Assembly: GCA_910577255.1 (NCBI GenBank)
Contig: CAJTMH010000003.1
Coordinates: forward strand, 186,001-250,000
Reading direction: 5' to 3'
Source of the DNA: an uncultured Duncaniella sp.
Lineage (GTDB): Bacteria; Bacteroidota; Bacteroidia; Bacteroidales; Muribaculaceae
Length of the DNA stretch: 64,000 bases
In this document: positions 34,349 to 42,219 of the stretch, in pieces
Numbering within the stretch: the stretch's first letter is position 1
Layout of the letters: each line of letters starts with the position of its first letter
The notes under the pieces: generated by a model
The model's database searches: none
Told to the model about the DNA's origin: nothing
What the model saw: only the letters and a program-made list of their open reading frames with translations
Position numbers and translations under genes: made by a program

Positions 34349-35533
34349 TCACTTCTCCGGAACTGCGTTTGCGTCGGTCGATATGCCGAATTTGAATGCG
34401 GTGTGACTCTTGTAGGTTTCGCCGGGGCGCAGTGTAGTGGATGGCCACTCAGGTTTGTTCGGGCTGTCGGGATAATGTTGGGTCTCAAGGCAGAGGGCCG
34501 CACGCTGGGGGTAGACGATACCCTTCTTGCCTGTGATAGTCCCGTCAAGGAAATTGCCTGAGTAGAACTGGATGCCTGGCTCGTCAGTATACACTGTCAG
34601 TGTGATTCCGCTTGCCGGAGATGTCAGTATGGCAGCCGGGGTGTCGATGTCACCTTTCGTGTCGAGTATCCAGTTGTGGTCATAGCCGTTGCTGTTTTTT
34701 ATTTGATCATAGCTGGTGTTGGCTATGTCGGTCCCGATGGGCTTGGCTGAAGTGAAGTCCATTGGGGTGCCTGCCACAGGCAGAATTTCACCTGTGGTCA
34801 TGAAAGTGGAGTCCACAGGGGTGAATGAGGATGCGTTTATGTAGAGGATCTCATCGTTGACCGTGGCGGTGGGGTCGCCCGAAAGAGTGAAATACGCATG
34901 GTTAGTCATGTTGATCACTGTAGGACGGTCAGTGGTGGCGCTATATGATATGTAGAGGGTGTTGTCGTACGATAAGGAGTAAGTTACAGTAGCTGTGACA
35001 TTTCCCGGGAAATTGTTGTCGCCGTCGGGTGAGTGCATAGTGAGGATCAGGATGGAATCATTCGGCTGGTTGGCTTCATATACCTGATATTGCCATCCGG
35101 TAGGTCCGCCGTGCAGGCAGTGGCCGAAATTGTTGACAGGAAGCTGGATTGTGTCGCCATCTATTACCAGGCGTCCGTGGTCGATGCGATTGGCGTAGCG
35201 GCCTATCGAGGCGCAGAAATCTGTCTGGTTGTTTTCAGGGAAATAGTCGGCTATGCTGTCGAATCCGAGCACTACGTCACGGAATTTACCGTCACGGTCA
35301 GGGACCATGAGTGAGACGATGCGTCCGCCGTAATTGGTGATGGCTGCTTCCATGCCGTTATCATTTGTGAGGGTGAACAGTGCGGTGGATTTACCGTCGA
35401 TTTCGGCATTGAAATTTTCTGGATTCAGCCCTGATTTGGTCAGCTGTGTGTCAGCGTGTCTGTTGTTGCTTTGGCAACCGGATATGAAAGGAAGGAGAAC
35501 GAGGAGTGCCGGGGCTAAGTTTTGTAGTTTCAT
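34349..35533 (-). CDS. galM: Aldose 1-epimerase lipoprotein (GalM-like)
   Basis: The product has 394 residues from the ATG at 35531-35533. The open frame extends to 35662 but would bury the lipoprotein signal MKLQNLAPALLVLLPFISGC and pass the predicted -7 box. Mutarotase signatures are AAITNYGGRIVSLMVPDRDGKFRDVVLGFD near residue 55, CASIGRYANRID near 95, NFGHCLHGGPTGW near 120 with the catalytic His, VINMTNHAYFTLSG near 195, and the C-terminal GIQFYSGNFLDGT with LCLETQHYPDSPN carrying the Glu. It interconverts sugar anomers, here outside the cytoplasm, ahead of uptake by the symporter. Confidence 0.92.
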   Translation of the reverse strand: MKLQNLAPALLVLLPFISGCQSNNRHADTQLTKSGLNPENFNAEIDGKSTALFTLTNDNGMEAAITNYGGRIVSLMVPDRDGKFRDVVLGFDSIADYFPENNQTDFCASIGRYANRIDHGRLVIDGDTIQLPVNNFGHCLHGGPTGWQYQVYEANQPNDSILILTMHSPDGDNNFPGNVTATVTYSLSYDNTLYISYSATTDRPTVINMTNHAYFTLSGDPTATVNDEILYINASSFTPVDSTFMTTGEILPVAGTPMDFTSAKPIGTDIANTSYDQIKNSNGYDHNWILDTKGDIDTPAAILTSPASGITLTVYTDEPGIQFYSGNFLDGTITGKKGIVYPQRAALCLETQHYPDSPNKPEWPSTTLRPGETYKSHTAFKFGISTDANAVPEK

Positions 35534-35575
35534 GATGTTGATTCGTGATATGCTTTTATGCGAATATAGTTGAGA

Positions 35576-35583
35576 CAAAGTTA
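35576..35583 (-). promoter_or_regulatory. -7 element of the arabinose operon promoter
   Basis: The minus strand reads TAACTTTG, a full match to TAnnTTTG, about 42 bp before the galM ATG. No clean TTTG is visible at -33, which would fit an activator-dependent promoter. Confidence 0.6.
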
Positions 35584-35631
35584 GTAAGATTAAGGGAAAC
35601 GAATGACCGGGGCAGGTATGTTTTACAACAT

Positions 35632-35674
35632 AAAAACGCCCTCCCCGGCACTGTGATGGCACTTGGGGAGGGCG
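35632..35674 (-). terminator. Terminator of the RNase E/G gene
   Basis: A perfect 10-bp stem CGCCCTCCCC/GGGGAGGGCG (35637-35646 with 35665-35674) is followed on the minus strand by TTTTTATG. It lies 23 bp past the stop codon and just upstream of the arabinose promoter. Confidence 0.92.
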
Positions 35675-35697
35675 ATAATCTGGTGATAGTGTGTTTG

Positions 35698-37320
35698 CTA
35701 TTCTTCTTTGGAGCGGTTCTTTGCTCTTGACTTTGACTTTGTGGCCGAGGAGTCAACGTCTTTTTCTTCCTTTAGGTCTATCTCGTTGTGGTCTCTGTCG
35801 AGGACCTTGTATTGGAGATAGGCAAGTGATTGGTCTGCGACAAGGCGGAAGCCGAAACCGAATTCGAGCTGCCACTTACGGTAGAGAGATGGTAACCCTT
35901 TCTTGATGTAGGCCGCCACATAGGGATGTACGTAGAGAATGAAGTGCTTTACCTTTAAGGTATTGACAAGGTAATCGAGCTTTTCGTGGAGAGTGTCTGT
36001 AAAAAGAAGCGAAGGTTGCACTTCCCCTTTGCCGTGGCATGAGGGACATTCCTCTGAGGTGATGATGTCGAGTGCCGGACGGACACGCTGGCGGGTGATC
36101 TGCATGAGCCCGAATTTGCTCAGTGGCAGGATGTTGTGGCGGGCTCTGTCATTGGCCATCACCTCGCGCATGTGTTCATAGAGCTTCTGGCGGTGTTCCG
36201 CCTTGTTCATGTCGATGAAGTCGATGACGATGATGCCGCCCATATCGCGCAGGCGCAGCTGTCGGGCGATCTCGTCGGCTGCCCTGAGGTTGACTTCGAG
36301 AGCGTTGCTCTCCTGGTCGGGGGCTGCTTTTGAGCGGTTGCCGGAGTTTACATCTATGACATGGAGAGCCTCTGTGTGCTCGATGATTACGTATGCGCCA
36401 GATTTGAATGATACGGTTTTGCCGAATGATGATTTTATCTGGCGTGTGACGTTGAAGTGGTCAAAAATAGGGCTGTCGCTCTCGTAGAGTTTTACTATGT
36501 CCTTGCTTTCAGGCGCAATGAGATTGACATACTTTGAAATTTGGCCGAAAATCTCCTTGTCATTGACATGGATGCTTTCGTAGGTGGGGCTGAACACATC
36601 GCGGAGCATACCGACGATGCGGCTTTCCTCTTCGAAAATCAGTGCCGGGGCGGTGGCTTTCTGAGCTTTAGCCACGGTTTCCTCCCAGCATCTGAGAAGG
36701 GTTTTGAGCTCATGATGGAGTTCGCGTACGCTTTTACCCTCGGCCGAGGTGCGTATGATGATCCCGAAGTTTTTTGGGCGGATACTCTCTATGAGCTGGC
36801 GCAGGCGCAGTTTCTCTTCTGTGGTCTTGATCTTCTGGGATATTGATATTTTGTCGCCAAAAGGCATCAGAACCATATATCGGCCTGTGAATGTGATTTC
36901 TGTGGTGAGACGCGGGCCTTTTGAGGATATAGGCTCCTTGACTATCTGCACCATCAGTTCCTGGCCCGGCTGGAGCACGTCGGTTATTGTGCCGTGTTTG
37001 TCGATGTCGGGCAGGCGTTTGATTTTCGACACTGAAGGGTCGGGCTTTTTGTCGATCAGCGCCGTCTTCAGGAAAGATGAGTAGGAAGAGAATTGAGAAC
37101 CGAGATCCAAGTAGTGAAGAAAAGCGTCCTTTTCGTAGCCCACGTTTACGAAGGCGGCATTGAGTCCTGGCATCAGTTTTTTTACCTTGGCCAGGTATAT
37201 GTCACCAACTGCGTAGGCGATGTTGCGCGACTCCTTCTGCAGAGAGACGAGCCGCGAGTCCTCAAGCAAGGCGATTGACACCTCGTTGGGCTGAACGTCT
37301 ACAATTAGTTCACTTTTCAT
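35698..37320 (-). CDS. rng: Ribonuclease E/G family protein
   Basis: The product has 540 residues, the length of RNase G-type enzymes without the long RNase E tail. It has an N-terminal S1 domain (about 38-120, DIYLAKVKKLMPGLNAAFVNVG) and the catalytic region with HVIDVNSGN (Asp near residue 318), RAADEIARQLRLRDMGGIIVIDFIDM (second Asp near 361) and the zinc-link ECPSCHGKGE near 425. It cleaves single-stranded RNA in rRNA and mRNA turnover. A basic Lys/Arg/Ser-rich C-terminus follows. The 164-nt spacer upstream holds several hairpins that could serve autoregulation. HU and a 29-residue basic protein precede it on the same strand. Confidence 0.94.
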   Translation of the reverse strand: MKSELIVDVQPNEVSIALLEDSRLVSLQKESRNIAYAVGDIYLAKVKKLMPGLNAAFVNVGYEKDAFLHYLDLGSQFSSYSSFLKTALIDKKPDPSVSKIKRLPDIDKHGTITDVLQPGQELMVQIVKEPISSKGPRLTTEITFTGRYMVLMPFGDKISISQKIKTTEEKLRLRQLIESIRPKNFGIIIRTSAEGKSVRELHHELKTLLRCWEETVAKAQKATAPALIFEEESRIVGMLRDVFSPTYESIHVNDKEIFGQISKYVNLIAPESKDIVKLYESDSPIFDHFNVTRQIKSSFGKTVSFKSGAYVIIEHTEALHVIDVNSGNRSKAAPDQESNALEVNLRAADEIARQLRLRDMGGIIVIDFIDMNKAEHRQKLYEHMREVMANDRARHNILPLSKFGLMQITRQRVRPALDIITSEECPSCHGKGEVQPSLLFTDTLHEKLDYLVNTLKVKHFILYVHPYVAAYIKKGLPSLYRKWQLEFGFGFRLVADQSLAYLQYKVLDRDHNEIDLKEEKDVDSSATKSKSRAKNRSKEE

Positions 37321-37360
37321 TTAACTTGAATTTATTTGCTTTTGTGTGCCGAGAGGGAGA

Positions 37361-37451
37361 AGCCTTTCGGCTGTCTTCGATGGAATTGCGTTAACAACGC
37401 AAAGAACAAACCTTTCAGGACCAAGCTGTTAACCTTCCAGAGTTTGTTCTT
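37361..37451 (-). repeat. Stacked hairpins in the leader before the RNase E/G gene
   Basis: Three inverted repeats lie in the 164-nt spacer: AGCC/GGCT at 37361-37372, TTGCGTT/AACGCAA at 37386-37402, and a perfect 10-bp AAGAACAAAC/GTTTGTTCTT at 37402-37411 and 37442-37451. RNA folding could place all three just upstream of the rng start. Confidence 0.55.
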
Positions 37452-37484
37452 CGTGTGTCTTAACGCTGTTACGCAAGAAACGTA

Positions 37485-37574
37485 TTATTTTTTCTTATGA
37501 CGGTTTTTGCGAAGACGTTTTTTACGCTTGTGGGTTGCCATCTTGTGGCCTTTTCTTTTCTTTCCGCTTGGCAT
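37485..37574 (-). CDS. 29-residue highly basic protein, possible ribosome-associated (bS22/COX24-like)
   Basis: The ATG at 37572-37574 opens a 29-codon frame ending in TAA at 37485. The product begins MPSGKKRKGHKMATHKRK and ends RKNRHKKK; about two thirds of the residues are Lys, Arg or His. Tiny proteins of this kind are conserved next to HU or rng in Bacteroidetes. They resemble the AURKAIP1/COX24 motif shared by mycobacterial bS22 and mitochondrial mS38, so ribosome binding is a reasonable guess rather than something seen. It lies between HU (91 bp) and RNase E/G (164 bp) on the same strand. Confidence 0.75.
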   Translation of the reverse strand: MPSGKKRKGHKMATHKRKKRLRKNRHKKK

Positions 37575-37665
37575 AGTTGGAATTATTATTGATTAGAAAT
37601 AAGTTGATTTGTTTTGCTTTAAATGGCTCCGGGGAGCCGTCAAAGATGTGTGGAGGGAGTAAATT

Positions 37666-37956
37666 TTAAGCCTCTTCCTTAATCTCTTTTACCTCTTCCA
37701 TGAACACCTTGGCGGGCTTGAAAGCGGGAATGCGGTGTTCGGGGATGATGATAGTGGTGTTCTTGGAGATGTTGCGGGCAGTTTTTTCAGAGCGCACCTT
37801 GATGATGAAGCTACCAAAACCACGGAGATATACATTTTCACCATGAGCAAGAGATTCCTTTACGGTCTCCATGAATTTCTCAATGGTCTCAAGTACGTTG
37901 GCTTTGTCGATACCGGTAGATTTTGAAATCTCGTTGACAATGTCGGCTTTAGTCAT
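37666..37956 (-). CDS. HU-family DNA-binding protein
   Basis: The product has 96 residues, the usual HU/IHF size. It begins MTKADIVNEISKSTGIDKANV, has the dimer-core VYLRGFGSFIIKVRSEKTARN near residue 43 and the DNA-arm IIIPEHRIPAFKPAKVF near 68. It bends and compacts DNA as a dimer. The acidic C-terminal EEVKEIKEEA extends a few residues past most HU proteins. It is the first gene of the leftward group HU, basic peptide, RNase E/G. Confidence 0.95.
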   Translation of the reverse strand: MTKADIVNEISKSTGIDKANVLETIEKFMETVKESLAHGENVYLRGFGSFIIKVRSEKTARNISKNTTIIIPEHRIPAFKPAKVFMEEVKEIKEEA

Positions 37957-38165
37957 TACTGTTATGAGTTTTATATAATTGGTTAATATCTTTGATGTTG
38001 CGGTCGGGAGGGCCGCTCATTTTTTGCAAGTGCAAATATCGGAACTTTTTTTGAATTAACAACTATGTTTTTGCTAAAATTTTGCTTAAATTTCACTTTG
38101 TCACCACTTTAGCCTTGAAAATAAGGCTGATTGCATGTAAAGTGAGTTAAGCTCTGGAACTTATC

Positions 38166-38921
38166 TCAAAAGAGATGTGTGATTTTGGTGAGCGATGAGG
38201 TGACGGCATGTCGGTCAGCGGCCGACAGTCCTTCGGGAGCCGAGGGGTCAAGGAGGATGGCTTTCCATCCGGCATCGATGGCTCCTTTTATGTCAGTGTC
38301 AGGGTTGTCGCCTATCATGATGTGGCGTCCCGGATCGGGTTCATGGACCTTGCTCATGGCATATTCGTAAAGCCGGGTGTCAGGCTTGTTCACTCCTATG
38401 TCGTCGCTGAGCACCATGATGTCGATGAGGGAATCGAGGCCGTTGACGCGCAGTTTCTTGTGCTGTACGTCAGTGAAGCCGTTGCTGAGCACACCTATAT
38501 TATAATCACGCGCGCGTAGGTGCTTCAGTAAATCCACGGCTCCGGGAATCATGTTGGTCTGTTCGGCCAGTAGGTCGAGGTAGAGCGGGTCCATTTCGCG
38601 TGACAGCTCTTCGAGCTCGGTGAGCGATGATGTCCATTTCGGCTTCACTGGGGCGACGAAGCGGTCAAGGCGCAGGTGGCTTTGGGTGATTTCTCCTCTG
38701 TTATATCGCTCCCAAAGTAGTTTGTTATGGGCATAGTATGATTCTTTCCATTCCTCTTCGGAACGGAAATAGTACTTCAGGCAACATCTCTCGTAGAGTA
38801 GAGATAGGGCTATCGCCGAGTTGGCATGGAAGTCGATGAGCGTGTCGTCAAGGTCGAGCCACACCCATGATATGCCGTCGATGAGTTGGTCGGCCCAAGT
38901 GGCGGGTGATTCAGATTTCAT
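38166..38921 (-). CDS. HAD-family hydrolase, YjjG-like nucleotidase
   Basis: The product has 251 residues from the ATG at 38919-38921. This start overlaps the stop of the upstream transporter gene by 11 bp. The frame is open 19 codons further, but that would lie within the transporter gene. HAD motifs are WVWLDLDDTLIDFHANS (motif I near residue 17), VLSNGFTDVQHKKL (motif II), and KPDTRLYEYAM with IMIGDNPDTDIKGAIDAG (motifs III and IV). The DDTLIDFHANS form resembles YjjG-type pyrimidine 5'-nucleotidases, so house-cleaning of nucleotides is likely. The exact substrate is not known. Confidence 0.82.
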   Translation of the reverse strand: MKSESPATWADQLIDGISWVWLDLDDTLIDFHANSAIALSLLYERCCLKYYFRSEEEWKESYYAHNKLLWERYNRGEITQSHLRLDRFVAPVKPKWTSSLTELEELSREMDPLYLDLLAEQTNMIPGAVDLLKHLRARDYNIGVLSNGFTDVQHKKLRVNGLDSLIDIMVLSDDIGVNKPDTRLYEYAMSKVHEPDPGRHIMIGDNPDTDIKGAIDAGWKAILLDPSAPEGLSAADRHAVTSSLTKITHLF

Positions 38922-39600
38922 TGATTTTCCACCATTTATAAGATGTCTGAGGCGTATCTGTAACATCGCCTCCCTCATGGTCGCGGAGAAATTTCACAGC
39001 GCGTATGGTGACAGGGAGTATGATGATCTCGTAGATGGTTTTCAGGAATGTCTGTGTGATTATCAGCATGCCTATTTCGCTCCAGGCGAGGACTCCTCCG
39101 AAGGCTATCGGAAAAAATATCATGGAGTCGACCCCTTCGCCCCATACGGTTGAAGCGATGGCGCGCATAGAGAAGCCACGCCCTCCCGAAGCCACTTTCA
39201 TTTTCGACATCACATAGGCATTGACCATCGACCCGCAAAGAAAAGCTATGAAGCTTGCAGCGAAGATGCGCGGCACCGCTCCGAATATCAGGGACATAGC
39301 CTCTTGTCCGGTCCACGAGTCGGCGCCGGGTAGCCATACGCCTATCTGGAGCAGCAGCGACACGAGCAGGTTCATGCCGAAGCCGAGCCATATCACAAGT
39401 CTGGCTTTGCTGAAACCATACACTTCTACAATACAGTCGTTAAGGATATATGAGATGGGGAAGACGATAACTCCGGCCGTGATGGTGAGAGGGCCGAGGT
39501 CAACGGTCTTTATTTCCATGAGATTGCTCACGATGAGGCATACGCAGAATGTCACTGCCAGGAGCATGAACGTCACGGATATTTTTACTTCTTTAGCCAT
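38911..39600 (-). CDS. Queuosine-precursor transporter (YhhQ/VUT family)
   Basis: The product has 229 residues with about six membrane segments. The family signature is the N-terminal VCLIVSNLMEIKTVDLGPLTITAGVIVFPISYILNDCIVEVYGF, where the NDCIVEVYG part near residue 50 corresponds to the typical DxxxEVYG. A second hallmark is the middle FIAFLCGSMVNAYVMSKMK, and ASTVWGEGVDSMIFFPIAFGG near 150. YhhQ proteins take up 7-cyano-7-deazaguanine or related queuine precursors. The 3' end overlaps the HAD gene, suggesting cotranscription. Confidence 0.88.
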   Translation of the reverse strand: MAKEVKISVTFMLLAVTFCVCLIVSNLMEIKTVDLGPLTITAGVIVFPISYILNDCIVEVYGFSKARLVIWLGFGMNLLVSLLLQIGVWLPGADSWTGQEAMSLIFGAVPRIFAASFIAFLCGSMVNAYVMSKMKVASGGRGFSMRAIASTVWGEGVDSMIFFPIAFGGVLAWSEIGMLIITQTFLKTIYEIIILPVTIRAVKFLRDHEGGDVTDTPQTSYKWWKINEI

Positions 39601-39659
39601 TCGCTGTTATGATTTTTGTTGGATTGTTATGGATAATGATCTGCTGCGTCCGAGGATGC

Positions 39660-40130
39660 TCAGGAGAGTAATTCGTCTATGAATTCCCTCACGCACCCTT
39701 GGCCTCCTTTCAGTGACATGATGCGGATGCCAGGGATGGCTTTTACCGGAGGCATGGCGTCGGCAGGGCATGCTGCGATGCCGACATGTTTCAGGAGGTC
39801 AGCGCAGTTGACATCGTCGCCAATATAAGCGACCTCTGACATGTCGATGCCGAGGCTACCGCATATTTCCAACGCAGCTGCCAGTTTCCCTCCGTCACGC
39901 TTTCCCTGTACGAGGTAGTCGAGTTTCAGTTTTTGGGCTCTGCTGGTCACTATCCCGGTGGTCTCGCTTGTGATAATGCCTACTTTCACCCCCGATCTCT
40001 GCATCAGCTGGAGCCCCATGCCGTCATGGGCGTTGAATCTCTTCATCGCCTCCCCCTGGGCGGTGTAGTACATGCCACCGTCGGTTAGCGTGCCGTCCAC
40101 ATCGGTAAGGAATAGTTTTATCTGCTGCAT
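39660..40130 (-). CDS. KdsC-like HAD phosphatase (probable KDO-8-phosphate phosphatase)
   Basis: The product has 156 residues, the size of capless HAD subfamily C1.8 tetramers. It starts QIKLFLTDVDGTLTDGGMYY with the two catalytic Asp residues (about 10 and 12), then VGIITSETTGIV (Thr/Ser motif near 53), QGKRDGGKLAAA (Lys) and VAYIGDDVNCADLLKHVG (acidic motif near 105). KdsC removes phosphate from KDO-8-P in lipopolysaccharide synthesis. Related enzymes act on KDN- or NeuAc-9-phosphate, and the sequence alone does not exclude these. It is divergent from guaA. Confidence 0.8.
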   Translation of the reverse strand: MQQIKLFLTDVDGTLTDGGMYYTAQGEAMKRFNAHDGMGLQLMQRSGVKVGIITSETTGIVTSRAQKLKLDYLVQGKRDGGKLAAALEICGSLGIDMSEVAYIGDDVNCADLLKHVGIAACPADAMPPVKAIPGIRIMSLKGGQGCVREFIDELLS

Positions 40131-40268
40131 AGGGTCCTGATTTGGGGATGCAAAATTACGATAAATTTCCCAAACACGCTAAGAGTCAGTTTGAAAATTA
40201 GCCATAAAATTTTTAAACAGATTCTAAAAATCACTATTAAAGAGTTCTGAAAATCGGTGAATAATCAC

Positions 40269-40276
40269 TACCTTTG
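40269..40276 (+). promoter_or_regulatory. -7 element of the guaA promoter
   Basis: TACCTTTG matches TAnnTTTG exactly, 37 bp before the ATG at 40314. It lies inside the upstream extension of the guaA open frame (GTG at 40257), which supports the shorter start. Confidence 0.65.
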
Positions 40277-40313
40277 CACCCAAAGTTCTTTAATCGTTTC
40301 ACACATTCTTTAT

Positions 40314-41837
40314 ATGCAGGAAAAAATTATCATTCTCGACTTCGGCTCGCAGACCACGCAGCTTATCGGGCGACGTGTGCGTGAACTGGGCGAGTATTGC
40401 GAAATTCTACCCTACAATAAGTTTCCCTATGATGACCCTTCGGTCATCGGGGTAATCCTCTCGGGATCTCCATTCTCGGTCTATGATGACAAGGCTTTCA
40501 AGACCGAGCTCGACCGTCTGCGCGGTCATCTGCCGGTGCTTGGCATCTGCTATGGAGCCCAGTTCATAGCTTATACGGCAGGAGGAAGCGTGGAGCCGGC
40601 TCCTTCAAGGGAATATGGCCGTGCGCATCTCACTAAAATCGACACTCAGAATCCTTTGTTCAATAATATCCCCGTCGGGTCACAGGTGTGGATGAGCCAT
40701 GGCGATACTATCACATCTATACCTGACGATTTCAGTATCATCGCTTCCACTGACAAGGTTGCTATTGCCGCTTATCAGGTTGACGGAGAGAAGACTTGGG
40801 GTGTGCAGTTTCATCCGGAGGTATACCATTCGGAGCATGGCACACAGCTGCTGCGCAATTTTGTGGTGGATATCTGTGGCGGTAAGCAGGATTGGTCAGC
40901 TGAATCGTTTATTGAATCAACTGTGGCACAGCTGCGTGAACAGCTTGGCGACGACAAGGTGGTGCTCGGCTTGAGTGGTGGAGTCGATTCGTCTGTGGCA
41001 GCAGTGTTGCTGAACCGGGCCATAGGTAAGAATCTCACCTGTATTTTCGTCGACCACGGCATGCTGCGCAAGAACGAGTTCAAGAATGTGTTGCATGATT
41101 ATGAATGCCTTGGCCTAAATGTAATAGGCGTTGATGCATCGGAGAAGTTCTTCAGCGAGCTGGCAGGTGTCACCGAGCCGGAGCGTAAGCGTAAGATTAT
41201 CGGCAAGGGTTTCATTGATGTATTTGACGAAGAGGCTCACAAAATCAAGGATGTGAAATGGCTTGCCCAGGGCACCATCTATCCCGACTGCATAGAGTCG
41301 CTCTCAATCACAGGCACTACTATCAAAAGTCATCACAATGTAGGTGGCCTTCCTGAAAAGATGAATCTCAAGCTATGTGAACCTCTGCGACTTCTTTTCA
41401 AGGATGAGGTACGTGCTGTGGGCCGTCAGCTTGGCATGCCCGACCATCTTATCAAGCGTCATCCTTTCCCCGGACCGGGACTTGCTGTGCGTATTCTTGG
41501 TGATATCACCCCCGAAAAAGTGCGCATACTTCAGGATGCCGATGATATCTTCATCCAGGGGCTCCGCGACTGGGATCTTTATGACAAAGTATGGCAGGCC
41601 GGCGCGATTCTCCTCCCTGTGCAGAGCGTTGGAGTGATGGGCGACGAGCGTACCTATGAACGTGCCATCGCGCTCCGTGCCGTAACCTCCACCGATGCAA
41701 TGACTGCCGACTGGGCGCATCTGCCTTACGATTTCATGGCTAAGGTCAGCAACGATATCATCAATAAAGTGCGTGGCGTAAACCGCGTTTGCTATGATAT
41801 CTCTTCCAAGCCACCGGCAACAATCGAGTGGGAATAA
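40314..41837 (+). CDS. guaA: GMP synthase (glutamine-hydrolysing)
   Basis: The product has 507 residues from the ATG at 40314. An upstream GTG in frame is rejected because the -7 box lies between the two. It converts XMP to GMP with glutamine and ATP. The N-terminal amidotransferase begins IIILDFGSQTTQLIGRR, with the Cys nucleophile in LGICYGAQF (about residue 80) and a His-Glu pair in WGVQFHPEVYH near 168. The PP-loop LGLSGGVDSSVAAVLL is near 220, and the C-terminal dimerisation domain ends KPPATIEWE. A strong terminator lies about 40 bp past the stop. Confidence 0.97.
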   Translation: MQEKIIILDFGSQTTQLIGRRVRELGEYCEILPYNKFPYDDPSVIGVILSGSPFSVYDDKAFKTELDRLRGHLPVLGICYGAQFIAYTAGGSVEPAPSREYGRAHLTKIDTQNPLFNNIPVGSQVWMSHGDTITSIPDDFSIIASTDKVAIAAYQVDGEKTWGVQFHPEVYHSEHGTQLLRNFVVDICGGKQDWSAESFIESTVAQLREQLGDDKVVLGLSGGVDSSVAAVLLNRAIGKNLTCIFVDHGMLRKNEFKNVLHDYECLGLNVIGVDASEKFFSELAGVTEPERKRKIIGKGFIDVFDEEAHKIKDVKWLAQGTIYPDCIESLSITGTTIKSHHNVGGLPEKMNLKLCEPLRLLFKDEVRAVGRQLGMPDHLIKRHPFPGPGLAVRILGDITPEKVRILQDADDIFIQGLRDWDLYDKVWQAGAILLPVQSVGVMGDERTYERAIALRAVTSTDAMTADWAHLPYDFMAKVSNDIINKVRGVNRVCYDISSKPPATIEWE

Positions 41838-41875
41838 ATATCATCCCTTCGTCCTATAGCTCATATCGACTTAAG

Positions 41876-41912
41876 GTCGCCAGTCTTGAAACCAAGATTG
41901 GCGACTGTTTTT
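41876..41912 (+). terminator. Rho-independent terminator of guaA
   Basis: A 13-bp stem (41876-41888 with 41893-41905, one G-U pair) closes a short loop and is followed by TGTTTTTTT. Confidence 0.93.
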
Positions 41913-42041
41913 TTGTCTATCTGCATGTAGGAGGTGATTCGGGCAAAAACTGCCAAATTGAAAGATAATTACAAATATATGTTAATTGGATAATAGAATG
42001 ATAAAAATATGTTAAACATAATATGTTTTTAAGCATAAAAA

Positions 42042-42072
42042 TTTGGAGATTCAGAAATTCTCCCTACCTTTG
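42042..42072 (+). promoter_or_regulatory. Strong promoter upstream of the porin gene
   Basis: TTTG (42042-42045) is followed by 19 nt and then TACCTTTG (42065-42072). Both boxes match the consensus, and the upstream 80 bp is strongly AT-rich. Transcription should begin near 42079, about 140 nt ahead of the porin ATG. Confidence 0.8.
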
Positions 42073-42078
42073 CATCAG

Positions 42079-42141
42079 TTTTTCATGGTATTAGATTTAA
42101 GGTAAGAAGATTATTCGTCGTGATGACGGGTAATTTTTTTT
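42079..42141 (+). ncRNA. Candidate short RNA or terminated leader
   Basis: From the predicted start near 42079 the transcript would meet a 10-bp hairpin ATTATTCGTC/GACGGGTAAT (42110-42119 with 42125-42134, two G-U pairs) followed by eight T (42134-42141). That is an intrinsic terminator layout, about 60 nt after the start. A second -7 element lies at 42203, so the leader RNA and the porin mRNA may be separate. It could instead be an attenuator of the porin gene. Confidence 0.5.
42110..42141 (+). terminator. Intrinsic-terminator-like hairpin in the porin upstream region
   Basis: The hairpin described for the candidate short RNA has a 5-nt loop and ends directly in T8. It stands 78 bp before the porin ATG, not at the end of any coding gene. 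A further stem CCCTATA/TATAGGG (42144-42150 with 42165-42171) follows. Confidence 0.65.
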
Positions 42142-42202
42142 GTCCCTATACCTTTAAGAAGTTTTATAGGGTTGTATTGGTGGATATTGCGTTGATTTTG
42201 CT

Positions 42203-42210
42203 TAACTTTG
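42203..42210 (+). promoter_or_regulatory. -7 element directly before the porin start codon
   Basis: TAACTTTG ends 9 nt before the ATG at 42220. Transcription from it would begin at or within a few nt of the start codon, so a leaderless mRNA is predicted. The -33 box is unclear. Confidence 0.55.
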
Positions 42211-42219
42211 TAGCCGATT

